Shown here: positions 19,421-29,845 of the stretch, piece after piece
Layout: each line of letters starts with the position of its first letter
Position numbering within the stretch: the first letter of the stretch is position 1
Source of the DNA: Xylogone sp. PMI_703
Lineage: Eukaryota; Ascomycota; Leotiomycetes
Direction: 5' to 3'
NCBI GenBank assembly: GCA_021399445.1
Contig: JAJTUQ010000003.1
Coordinates: 2,976,001 to 3,040,000 of the forward strand
DNA: 64,000 nucleotides
Translations under genes and position numbers: made by a program
The notes under the pieces: generated by a model
What the model was told of the DNA's origin: nothing
The model's database searches: none
The model's input: only the letters and a program-made list of their open reading frames with translations

Positions 19421-21809
19421 GGCAGGCGACTGACGTAGTGACGGTAGTTGTGACGAAAGGAGTAGGAGAGTGGTAGGAAAGATCGAAATTGGACAACAGA
19501 AGTAGTGGGATTGAAAGGATGTAGGCAAAGTTCAGGGAGAAAAAAACGGTGGTGAAGGTGTTGAAAAGCTGCACAGCTCCTTCTGCGCCTGATCGCGTGA
19601 GGTCACAGAACCCCCGTCACAGTCCCGGGAGAATACGGCAGGCTCCGGAACGCTGGAAGGGCAAACTTTAATAGCCTAGTCGTGCCCGGCGTAATCCAGC
19701 AATGTGCTTATAGTCGTGATGAATAAGATGTGTTTTCGGGTATACAACTCACGACGCAACATCGAACTGGAAAGAAGATGTTGAAGCTTCGAGCGCAGCC
19801 CAATTGCACCGGAATCGAGGGGTTTCGAGAGGGTTGATGTGATCGTGCGCTAGGGGGCCTGATTCACCTTCCGAGTGGTGAAAAACACCCAATCTTACCC
19901 AAAGCCGACGGAACCCCGCACTCCAGATTGCCCCTCCTTTTTTTTCTATCTTTGCCCTGGAGCTTCACAGATGTAGCTATACAAAAGAGGCACTGGCGCC
20001 AGAAGAAAGAGCAACAGCAGAGAAATTCAACGCAATGGGGCCTCGATGGCCTAGGCACCGTACAAGTATTCCTGTTCATCGTGCTAGAGAACCCACGTCG
20101 GAAGACTCAGGCGCAATCGTGACCTCCTGCCCACGCTGCCTGCAGCAGACTTGCTGTCCGGGTACCAGTTTTGTGGGTAATCGTGCTGCGACTTTGACGT
20201 ACCTGGACCAGCACCTGGATCTGTGCGCCACCACACCGCCAACGTGGATTGCATGACCACTTGCGATTTTCACTTCCCAGCCTCAAGAACCCTGACTGAT
20301 TTTTTAAAGGAACATGATTTCTTGCGGGCCTTGGCATCGTAAACGGATGCTTCAACACGGATCAGAAGACCGGTACAGCAAGTAGCAATACTTCTGTGCA
20401 GGGCCACGGGCATTCGACCATGGCAAAGGACCGCGCCTCGTCGGCTCAAGCAACGGCGTGGACCTCGGGTTCCTGAATGGCAAGGCAATGGCCTGACTCC
20501 GACGACAAGGTGATTTTATCCTCAGGACCGATCCCGCGGTTCTCCTCAAACCCCACGAGAGTATCCCGAAAAAACCTGGCCTCTTCTCACCGCCAACTGC
20601 ACGGCTCCCGCTGCTATGCTTGAAATCTTCCTTCAATACGGGTCTCCAAGGCCTGGATGCGGCTCCACGGTGCAACACGTGTTCTGAAAGGCCAACTCAA
20701 TACGGTCGACGGCTCTGTCCCATCTGGAGACTGTTCCCATGACGTCGAGGCGGTGACACCCGCCTATGTGGTTCATTCCACTGCAGTCTGCGGATCGATC
20801 TCACAGACCACCAGATTCGGCACTTCTCTGAACATTTTTTCTTCTTCCTTCCCCACGTGAGCACACGACAAAGACGGAGAAATGGGGGTAGACAGAGGAA
20901 GAGCTGGGGGCTGCAAATACGTCCGCAGCTGGTACTAATACACCAATCTTGAAAGGCGACGAATCCGAGACTCCGCAACTCCCTGGCACTATGAATCTTG
21001 AACTCACAGCGGATGAGAAGGGAGCTCAGCGAGGGTAGTGGACTTCAGCATGGCCTAGAGCCTCCCCCAATATGGTAAAGCTCAACTCCTTATCGCTAAG
21101 AGAATTCCCTAAAAAAGCTCCTTCGATAAGGAAATCAACTCAATTGCCAACAGGTTCACATTTCCAAAGCTTAGTTTACGTGATAATGATATAACTTGGG
21201 GTCGACAATTTAAAGATGACGATGAGCATTAAAATATCATTAGGATCATGGAGTACCGTGAATAAAATATCACCTTTAATTCCAGCAAGGTAGAATTCCG
21301 TTGTAGTTCTCCGGATAAACATCGGTCCGAAAACAGTGAATTCGGAGATGATTACCCCTTAATGTCCGTTCTATTGTACCACTCATTTGTCACAGGTGGC
21401 TTCTAGTCAACTTAAGGTTAAAAATATGTGCTGGTAGTGAGGCCTAATTTCGGATCAATTTTGCATAAATGCAAGATGGATGAGGGCTCTCCGAAATTTT
21501 TATTAAACGCTTGTCACCAAAGGTAAATAGAACAATCTACAACAGGAGTACAGGCAAGATGACAAACAATCGTTTCTTATTTCTGAATATAATCATCGAC
21601 ATTTGAAAGTCCATCACTGAGGAACCCTTATGGGGAATACAAGTTCTCAAAGTGCAAAATAAAACCAACAAACACAAGTCCTAGACTTTCCAGAATACCT
21701 TTTGCCCGAAACCAACACGGCAACTGCTGGGTTAGACTCTAAGCTGGACAAAGTAGGAGTTATTACCACCACCATGGTCAATCGTCAAGATTGTAAAATG
21801 GCGCCTCTT
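19421..21809. other. Long gene-free region, GC-rich then AT-rich
   Basis: About 2.4 kb between two minus-strand genes. From roughly 19570 to 21050 the DNA is GC-rich and several overlapping ORFs are open on both strands, none resembling a protein family. From 21050 to 21800 it turns AT-rich. It probably includes the promoter and 5' leader of PFK-2/FBPase-2; the rest is unexplained. Confidence 0.5.
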
Positions 21810-22657
21810 CTACGCATCAATCGCATCCAAGAGTTCGCTCCAGTTTCCAACTCGGCGCATTCTCTTTTCATTGAAGAGCCAGCCTCCTGGAGGTACACGG
21901 TCTGAGAAGGTGGCCCGGCCCTTTTGCTTGGGTTGTTTTTGACCGCCTCTCTTTTGCTCTAGATTTTGGGCTAAGTCGATCTCTTCAGTCTTCTGTTCTA
22001 CTCTTTGCATCAACTCGTCGCTGAGGCCCGGCTCAGTAGCTGGTGGTGGCAGGATTCTCCTCTTTCCCGCATTGATTCTTTGGGATCCACACTCTTGAAA
22101 CATGGATGGCTCTGGCCATGGAGCAGCCAATGTCGCCTGTGTTCTGCCCATGTTAGGCGACCAGACTGTTCTCATGGCCAAAACGAGGCTTCTTCCATCT
22201 TCAAATACTTTTCCCTTCATAACTTCTTCAACCTTAGGTACAGTTGGCTGCAGGCCGTTGGTTGCAATTCCATCTATTTTGGAGTCCAACTTCTTCTGAA
22301 TTGTCATGGCTTTTTCGGATGCAGTTGCTTCCTTTAAATGGAGAAAATCGCCCAAATTGCGTGGGAACGCTGGAGACCAATAAAAGCCATGATGGCAAGC
22401 GGCTTTCTGGATACGTAAAAGTTTTGCTCGTTCTTGTCGGTGATCTGCTGTCCAGCTGCTTGATGATCCAGCCCGTTGGTGTCTTTTCTGTCTGACCTTT
22501 GGACCAGGCTTTGGTTTCTTAGAGTGAGGCATTTCTTTATCGCTTTGGACCGATCACGAGCAGCTACTATGCGTTTGCGCTCTTTCTTTAACGATTCGTC
22601 GATTTCTGCAACAGCTATTATTGTGGCTTTAGCTAGTATCCCTATTTCTAATACCAT
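21810..22657 (-). CDS. Orphan basic protein, unknown, two-exon model
   Basis: I do not recognise this gene. The long ORF alone, from the ATG at 22532, gives 240 residues. Another ORF reading MVLEIGILAKATIIAVAE with KKERKRI begins at 22657; a 50-nt intron at 22518-22567 (donor gtagct, acceptor ctaag) joins it in frame to KPKPGPKVRQKRHQR, giving 265 residues. The body contains FYWSPAFPRN, RTVWSP and APWPEPSMFQECGSQRI with RRILPPP. This resembles a loose pattern I recall from Pezizomycotina hypothetical proteins, in which an APWP block is followed by a Gly-Asp-Arg-Ile-like segment and a Pro-rich end. Function unknown. The AAG acceptor is uncommon, so the two-exon model is tentative; the single ORF is safer. 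Confidence 0.5.
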
Positions 22658-23055
22658 AAACGTAAGCTTCTTATAGTCAAACCCACTTACTTCCAGTTCA
22701 AGATAAAGAGATCAGTTTATTATTCAGGTAATGATCTTAAAGCGGGCTGCCATGCAAAAGTTCATGATATTCTTATCAATCAATAATCTGACGGGAACAA
22801 AGCTTGATTCATCGACTGAATCACTCAGATCGTGAATTTGGTGAACTGCTCAGATGACTCAATAAGTGAATCGTTCAAGCTATACTATTACTGAGCTCCA
22901 TTTTGAGCCGTCAGATGAGCGCCGAGACAATTGCTATGTGAATCAGTCGAAGCCACCTGCTCGGCACTACTATTATAATTGATCACCTTAGTATATAACT
23001 CATCTCTTTTAGATCATGGGCGAAAGAAGCTGTATCCAAGAAAGCAAGTTTGCAT

Positions 23056-23361
23056 TGTTGGAATATCTGACATCTTATCCTCTAGTCTGGTACCAATAAG
23101 GATCCCATAACGAACTCGTTCAATTGCACAGCTTATGTCAGTAATAGGAGCTCGAATTTTGCATCTGCCTCCGTCTACTATACCTACATTCTCAAATCTG
23201 TTAAGTGACTTCTGCCAAGGAAACCTAGAACTTTTTATATATTCCCAAATAAAGAAGAACCCTATAAGGAACGGTAAACAGCGCCTCTCATGGCATAGTG
23301 TCGGGTCAATTACTTTTCTGGAGGTGGGATAAAGGGGACAATCCTAATAGTGATCTTAACA
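23056..23361. mobile_element. Possible solo LTR of a retrotransposon
   Basis: A 306-bp segment begins TGTTGG and ends CTTAACA, so its ends form the short inverted repeat TGTT/AACA typical of LTRs. It is flanked on the left by tgcat (23051-23055) and on the right, after one extra base, by tgcat (23363-23367), which would fit a 5-bp target duplication with a one-base slip. No internal coding region is attached, so a solo LTR left by recombination is the natural reading. This rests on ends only; no second copy is available for alignment. Confidence 0.35.
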
Positions 23362-24109
23362 CTGCATATTAGGGGAGATGTAGGGCATACAGCATATGCC
23401 ACGACGCGATAGCTGTATGGCCCGAACTCTTTTGTTTTTGCGATTAGAACTCTTCTATTCCATTTATTTCTACAAGCCCCCCTTGTAGTTTAGAAATGGA
23501 TAACTTAGTCGTTGGAAATACATCATTGTCAGAGCTATCTCGTTGGTTCTAGAATAAAATTGATTCGAGCTCCTACAATGTCTTACATACAATACTGTAT
23601 ATCGATTGTTGAACCTGTGGTGTAATGTAAATGACGAAAGCTATCCAGAAATCTAAGTTGGCGGATATTTCTAAGTTTTTCCTTTTGCATCATGAGCCCC
23701 CAAGCATCAATATCGAGGGCCGCCTCAAGTCACGATTGTGTTCCTGAGACTGTGAAGTTCTAATTTTACAAACCACGCCATACAAAAGCAACTAGCCAAT
23801 GGATCTAGAGTCTTCGTTCCGGACAATAGAGTATGTGGGTTGGATAGCATACCTTCGATCAGTTAATCCACTGCTATTAGATCCAGTGAAATCACCAGCC
23901 ACCATAGAATTTGACGAGTATCAACCAAAAGGGGAAGTAACCCCTGACCTAGCGACCTTCTACTTTCCCAGACAGTTAGTTCCATATAGACCAAAATAAG
24001 CAAGGACCTTATAACGCAGAGCGGCGCCGTTATGGTATAATTGTAACGGTCAGGACAAGCTCGTGTTCGCGGGAGGCAAGGAATAAGTCCAATAGATGAA
24101 GTGAACTGA

Positions 24110-24293
24110 TGTTGGCAGAGATGTAGGCGGCAGCTCGGCGGATCAGCTGCGGAAGTCCGAACTCTTTTGTCACTCGGATCTCTCTTTTTTTGGTATTTCT
24201 GATTATTAGATTTTTTTTTTCAAGCTTAAATCTTTATATATATTTTTGTTCTGCTCTGTGGAAAGTGAAGAAAGAGTAATATATCCTGTACTT
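24110..24293. mobile_element. LTR-like remnant
   Basis: Starts TGTTGGCAGAGATGTAGG and runs through ccgaactcttttgt to a T-rich tract with tatatat and ends near ctgtacttca. It shares the ordered words agatgtagg, cagc, gctg and ccgaactcttttgt with a segment at about 23376-23431, so two related copies seem to lie 0.7 kb apart. The TG start and AT-rich body suit a Copia-type LTR. I could not find a matching target duplication. Confidence 0.3.
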
Positions 24294-24873
24294 CAAATCA
24301 TTTGGGACTATATTTACTGGAAACTCATGGGCCACGAGTCTACAAGCAGACTAGGAATATCGTAACATACCGGGTGATGTTCGAGCAGAATCTAGAAAAT
24401 AACCACTGGTCTCAACAAAGAAGACGAGGACCTTTGAATTTGGTTTCATGGCTTGATTCAATAGTAACATATTTGGGAGGCTTGAAAAGCGGTAACATTG
24501 CTCAATGTAACGAAGCAAGGAAATTTCTGTATCATAATAATATATATCCTGTAGAGCATTTCAATCCAATAATTTATAATAGCATTCTTTATATTTAATT
24601 GGAATGAACGATTCAGTATGGATGTTACTGGCATGCGTGTCCGAGATTGACCCCAAACATTCTCTAGAAACAGACTCACCAGATCAGGTATTGAATCCTG
24701 TCATAATCGAGGAAGTTTTGTCTCTTAACGTTTATGTGATAACTTACAAGATAAAGCGATACCAATGACAATACAGGGTAAGAAAAGGGGGTTTGCAAGC
24801 ACGTGCGCCTAAAGTGTCCCCGCTGATAGACTTTCGCCGAGGTTGGCTGGCAGTGGAGCTCAACACAAATGGG

Positions 24874-25207
24874 TTTGAGCTAAATCCACCCGTCGGTTCA
24901 GCTAAATCAACCCATGCCAAATACAACCTATTTGAGTTCCTAGGCACAAAACTCTACAAGTGGTTTAGCGTTTGATGCTCTTCTGAGTACTCCCTGAAAA
25001 CCCTCTCTTAATTACGCATTATCAAAACAATTTTAATAAAATCGAGATCAGTCAATAAGATGAGACTATGGATGATTTACAATAATAATTAATTCTGCAC
25101 CAATTTATAGTGGGATAATGCGTGGAATGCGTTTCTATGCGAGGCGTTGACATTAGCTGACATTACTGAGTGGATGTAGCTGAGCTGAGGAGTGGATTTA
25201 GCTCAAA
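24874..25207. repeat. Inverted-repeat structure, MITE-like
   Basis: The 16-base word tttgagctaaatccac at 24874-24889 recurs as its exact reverse complement at 25192-25207. Each arm has a second imperfect copy beside it: ttcagctaaatcaaccc at 24897-24913 and gagtggatgtagctgagc at 25168-25185. Inside lies a further 9-base inverted pair, cgcattatc at 25015-25023 and gataatgcg at 25114-25122. Nested inverted repeats over 334 bp in AT-rich DNA suggest a non-autonomous element or a large hairpin. It ends 78 bp before the TSC13 start codon. Confidence 0.45.
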
Positions 25208-25285
25208 GCACAAAATGTGTGAAACCCAACGGTTGGAATAATTCTCGACAAGCTATCTTGCATATCAAAAACAACGTCACCTAAA

Positions 25286-26344
25286 ATGGCGGGTACACTC
25301 AAAGTTAGCAGTCGATGTAAGTCTGGTCGTTTACATTCTCTGAGATATTTCATTATTAATAACATTTCCAGCCCCAAAAAGGCCAATCAGGAAACTTCCT
25401 GCCACGGTGGACGTTAGCGACACGACAACCGTTCAGGATGTTAAGACGATGCTTGCGAAACCTGGACGCTGGGATCCGGAGCGACTTGGTATATATGGTC
25501 CAGATGGCAAATTGATTAAGGACAGGAAGGCTCGAATTAGTAATATTGCTAAGGATGGACAAGAAATAACCGTTAAGGATCTGGGTAAGGTTTCAATATC
25601 GAAAGCTGCAAAGACTTGTGAGGCTAGGATTAAGCTAATATTTCGATTGCAGGCTATCAGATTTCTTGGAGAACCGTATTCGTCATTGAATATCTTGGGC
25701 CGATTCTTATACACGCAGCTTTCTTACTCCTTCGTCCGTACATATATTCTAATTTGACACCTCTCTCTTTTTCGCAGAAGTTGTCAGCTGGGATGATCAT
25801 CTTGCATTTCCTCAAGCGGGAATACGAAACTCTATTCGTGCACAGATTCTCGCTCAATAGTATGCCGGCGCGGAACATCTTCAAGAACTGCGGGCACTAC
25901 TGGGTTCTGAGTGGAGTATTGATTGCATACTTCATATATGCTCCAAACTCCTATGGAGCACAATCAACTGCTACCATTGACATTGTCAATGGTGCAGGAG
26001 TTGCTTTGTATCTCTACGGCGAGATTGCAAACGCGCATACGCACAGAATCCTTAGCAATCTACGATCACCTGGTGGAACTGAGAGGGGTATCCCACATGG
26101 TCTGGGCTTCGACTTGGTTACCTGTCCTAATTATCTCTTTGAGATGCTCTCCTGGTTCGGGGTTGCTGTTGTTGCTAGGACCTGGAGTATGGCCGTCTTC
26201 TTGGTTGTTGCTTATGGACAGATGCATCTCTGGGCTATCAAGAAGGAGAAGGCATATCGCAAGGAATTCCCTGACAAGTACAAGAAGAAGAAGAGCGTCA
26301 TATTCCCCAACCCAATTGACCTGCTGAAGGCTCTCACATCGTGA
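25286..26344 (+). CDS. TSC13: Very-long-chain enoyl-CoA reductase
   Basis: ER enzyme for the last step of each fatty-acid elongation cycle, reducing trans-2-enoyl-CoA with NADPH; needed for sphingolipid acyl chains. Exons are 25286-25316, 25372-25584 and 25653-26344; 936 nt give 311 residues, matching the yeast enzyme length. An N-terminal ubiquitin-like region (about residues 10-80, with TTTVQDVKTML and GPDGKLI) precedes membrane spans and the steroid 5-alpha-reductase-type domain: LHFLKREYETLFVHRFS, MPARNIFKNCGHYW and GLGFDLVTCPNY with MLSWFG. The last block is the usual C-terminal domain motif. The acceptor-like ttcgcag at 25772-25778 is coding sequence, because the frame through it matches the family. 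The promoter lies against the inverted-repeat structure. Confidence 0.95.
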
Positions 26345-27549
26345 ATAAGGCGCAGAGAAAGGTATGGTTCCATGCTATCTAGTTACTAGGCTCAGGTATT
26401 TAGGAGGGGTAATGGCAATATGAGATAATTCGTAGGAAGGGAATGTCTGGCTGGTTTACGTGGAGAGTTTTAGCGCATGAGACAGCTCCCATGGATGGAT
26501 GAGCATTGTTGCGGATAGAGAGGTGCTGAGAGAGAGGTATTAAAAAGGTCTATCGAACAATGAGCAAAGAGGGAGAGATAGAAACTGTACAGTAAAGTAA
26601 TGAATCATGACAAGGAAAATTTTCGTACTTCATTCCCCTGTATCATATTCAGTATGAGTTCTCCTGTGTTAATTTATACCGGACATTATTTACAGAGCGA
26701 TCTTCATACCCGCTGCTGCTTTTGGTTGCGAAGATGACAGCTTCATTTCGGCTCGGGTTGCTGTTTTTGCGAATTACTCGTTTCATATCTAGAAGGTCTA
26801 GATTTTGCCGAAGCTGATGATTGATGCTGCAGTCATTCTTACCATTCTTACAGTCATCCAAGGTCGCCGGGATTCCTGTTAAACGTATCTCTGTTATACA
26901 GCATTGAATATATTGTATTGCCCATCACATGTGGATGTTGCTGGTAAGCTCATGGCAAGCCGCGGCTGTGACAGGGGGCTCTCAATTCCCCGCGATTGGC
27001 AATTGGATGGCTACCGGTACGCCTCCTCGTCCCCACGAGAGTTGCTTAAACCCGTTCCTGCAGCATCCTGGTCGCAACTCCAACTTTGCTCTCTTCATCT
27101 CTTCCCAACTCTGTTCCATTGCGCGCAGATCCCCCGGACTTGGTGACATTTCTAGTAGGACGTTAGGGCTCCCTGGCTCCTGTAACGCAAGCTTAATGGC
27201 GCATCCATCCGGAGGCATCAAGGCCTTGTAGAGGACAGGGCAGGGCATGGAGACATTGTTGAAAGCGATTGGATTAAGTCTGGAATGTTTTGCTTGCGGG
27301 GTTTATGGTGAGCAGGAATCCCCGGATGTCTGATGATGATGACACCTGAAAAGAGATTTCGTCCTTCATCCCATGTTGCTCGTGCTGGAAGAGCGGCGAG
27401 GGGAGTATATAAACCGTGCCGTCCTCTCCACAGACCTAGTTTATGAGGTTCCCACCAGCTCCCAACCCAAGGAACACCCTATCCTTCTCCGTTCAAGAAG
27501 TCAGCCCCTGGAATCTACGTACCTTACGCCTTAAAGAGCTCTAGTCAAA
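26345..27549. other. Intergenic region, tandem genes
   Basis: 1.2 kb between TSC13 and the HsbA-like gene, both plus. It holds the TATA box listed separately. An ORF at 26929-27231 starts with ATG but has no signal peptide, family match or convincing composition, so I leave it out. Confidence 0.55.
27406..27413 (+). promoter_or_regulatory. TATA box of HsbA-like gene
   Basis: Sequence tatataaa, 137 bp upstream of the start codon, followed by a pyrimidine-rich leader. Strong TATA boxes suit inducible secreted-protein genes. Confidence 0.55.
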
Positions 27550-28065
27550 ATGCTCATCAAGAAGTTGCTGTCTCTTGCTCTGCTTGCAACGCCCATCGTT
27601 GCTGATGGCGCCGCTGTGGTAGAGGCCATCGAGAGCATCACCAACAAGACTATTCAATTGAACTCTACAGTTAGCTCCTGGCGTGGGGACCTGCTCGGCG
27701 CTCTTCCCATCACAGTCCAATCTACCGAACTCCTCTCTGCCATAAACAGCGGTACGAATACCGCTCAACGGTCTGCCAACTTTACCACTATCGAAGTCAT
27801 TACCATCGCCGGAGTCACCCAAACTCTTGTGACGGATGTTCTAAGCACACTCAGTACCATTCAGGCCGCGAAGACTAAGTTTGAGAAACTATTACTTGGT
27901 CCAGCCATCTTGCTGAATCTGGTGCTGGAGAAGGAGGCGACGGACAAGTTCCAAGCTGCAGTTATTGCGAAGGTGCCAGCGGAGTTACAGTCGGTTGCGG
28001 AGCAGCTTGTTGCACCTGTTGACCCGGCTTTCTCGTCTGCTATTACAGATTATGAAGGCTTGTGA
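27550..28065 (+). CDS. Secreted hydrophobic surface-binding protein (HsbA / Mp1 family)
   Basis: Single-exon gene for 171 residues. Residues 1-19 (MLIKKLLSLALLATPIVAD) are a clear signal peptide. The rest is an all-helical, Ala/Thr/Ser/Leu-rich domain with the family pattern: SITNKTIQLNSTVSSWRGD near the start, then NFTTIEVITIAGVTQTLV and a final helix SVAEQLVAPVDPAFSSAI. This fits the HsbA / cell-wall galactomannoprotein group, extracellular proteins that bind hydrophobic surfaces or lipids and in some fungi help recruit cutinase-like enzymes. NKT, NST and NFT are potential N-glycosylation sites. The gene stands alone with a TATA box and long flanks, as is common for regulated secreted genes. 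Confidence 0.85.
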   Translation: MLIKKLLSLALLATPIVADGAAVVEAIESITNKTIQLNSTVSSWRGDLLGALPITVQSTELLSAINSGTNTAQRSANFTTIEVITIAGVTQTLVTDVLSTLSTIQAAKTKFEKLLLGPAILLNLVLEKEATDKFQAAVIAKVPAELQSVAEQLVAPVDPAFSSAITDYEGL

Positions 28066-29845
28066 TGAAGAAGACCACCAGAGAGCATGCTCTGTGAATG
28101 GGGCTGGGTTTCTGTACTTAAAGTTTCCATGCCTGGGACAGCTTGACGGGCAAATAAAGCAAATAATTAACGGCAGAACGTGCCAAATGTTGTCCAATTG
28201 ATATTAGCTAAAGATTGAGAACAGCTGAAAGAAATATCGCATACATGAGCAGGATACAAGCAGGATTTGGGGATACACTCACACTGTATAAAAGCAAGGA
28301 TCCTCCCAGTGACTTCAGCATTTTGCCAGTGAGATGCGTGCATATGTAACTACTACGGTACGGAGGATAGAGCTCGAAGCAAAGAGGTAGCCTACCATGT
28401 CTTACTTGATGCCCCTCAAAGCGTCTATGGAACTGTTTTTCTTTTGTATCCGAGACATTTTTCTGGCTGCAGCAGTTTTTCGCCTAGGATTTCTGCAAAC
28501 ACGCAGATCCGAATACAAGTGCTGAAACCTATTCGGTACCATTGTTTGCAACAATGCGGGCTGGAACAGCCGTTTTCTGGAAAGTTCTGGTTTTAAAAAC
28601 AACTTGCATGCCATGGGTTGAGTGGGATATTTCCTGTTGGCCTATTTTTGACCAAGTCCACTGGTTCTGCGCGTGAGATAGTTGGGTGTTGCTCAATTTT
28701 CAATTACCATATAGTACTGTACTTGGACTGTTGTAGAGAATACTGTACTGCCGTATCGTTTTTGTACAATGTAGATGCCCAGGATCCGGGATGTTTGCTC
28801 GGAAGAGAATAAAGATATGACTACAATGGCGAAAAGGTGAGATGTAGTCGTCAAGCTGTTCACGGAGCACCCTCTGTTCTCCATCGTCTCCACTCAATCA
28901 GCTCCAGACCAGCAAAAGGCAACTCTGCGATTCCAGTTTAGGCAAGTCACCCAGTGGAGCGGAAGATGGACGCAGATGTTACCCCTTTACTCCGTATCGG
29001 TGCAGATTCTAACGGGAGCTCTGATGGGTGCGTAAGCCCGTTACTGCGCTGTGCTTGCATTTTTGGACCATTGCGGCAAGCAGCGTTGTTGATCCATCCC
29101 CACGGGGTTGTTCAGATGTTACCGTACGGAAGGGGAAGCGGGTGGAGAAGGAAAGGGACTCGAGATACGCGTAGTACGAGCGGTTGGTGTCTTTGGATGT
29201 GTCCAAGTATACTGTGGTATAATTGTTAGCAGCTTTGGAATCAATGTTATTCAAGTAATATCAAACAACCAAATACGGTACCGTATTGTATGTACACAGT
29301 AGAATTGTCCTTCAACAGTCCTCCGTGTCCCCAATCTGCGGCAGAGCTTGGCCCCGTTCGACTCGAGGGTTTCCCTTGGCCGCGCTCCCCTGGAGGACTG
29401 CATGGGCCACAAGGCCAGCCCGCCAGCCACTGGGAAGCGCGGCGCACGGATTTCAGGGGCTCACCACTGCTCGAAGGGACAAAATAATCTGTGCACCATC
29501 CCTCCGATCCCCCCCAAGGATCGAAAGATTTCGATCGAAATCTCCATTATCTCGTGATTAACCTACCATTGTCAACGCTTCTAGTTCGCTACTTCGACCG
29601 GAACGATCCAATACCACCTGTCTATCACTCGTCCTTATGTATCGCCCTAATATAACCTTGGCAACGATCCGATAGCTGGTCGTGCTGTTGTTGCTGTTGC
29701 TGCTTGTCGTTGGTGCTGAGGTATCTTTTTCTTTTTGGTACGGTAATAACATTTGGGTCTTTCTGGTAAAGGCGTGAACGTGCGTTTCCTTGTCTTGCCT
29801 GCCTTCGAGGGAGCACCGTGACGAACCGTCTTCGATTGAGTCGAG
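28066..29845. other. Intergenic region and leader of the DOCK gene
   Basis: 1.8 kb between HsbA and the DOCK-family gene, both plus. The part after 29300 is GC-rich, then pyrimidine-rich close to the start codon, and is probably promoter and a long 5' leader. Overlapping ORFs at 29258-29888 on both strands are not supported as genes. Confidence 0.55.
29682..29705. repeat. Short imperfect TGC/TGT trinucleotide repeat
   Basis: An imperfect run of tgc, tgt and tgct units upstream of the DOCK gene start codon. It could vary in length between strains. No function is inferred. Confidence 0.5.

Larger units (their letters stand above)
22658..25285. other. AT-rich gene-poor region with repeat remnants
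   Basis: About 2.6 kb between divergent genes. It holds a solo-LTR-like sequence, further LTR-like segments and an inverted-repeat structure, listed separately. Small ORFs at 23799-23999 and 24302-24598 match no family known to me, including no reverse transcriptase, integrase or gag motif. Confidence 0.5.

Noticed and set aside
19864..21007. Several overlapping ORFs of 60-108 codons on both strands
   Set aside because: They overlap each other on opposite strands in GC-rich DNA and show no domain, signal peptide or family pattern.
24302..24598. 98-codon ORF next to the LTR-like remnant, considered as retroelement coding
   Set aside because: No gag, protease, integrase or reverse transcriptase motif.
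25772..25778. Possible third intron acceptor (ttcgcag) in TSC13
   Set aside because: The frame read straight through encodes expected family sequence leading into LHFLKREYE, and the exon sums to a whole number of codons.
26929..27231. ATG-led ORF of 100 codons upstream of the HsbA gene
   Set aside because: No recognisable family, poor composition, and it lies in the probable promoter region.
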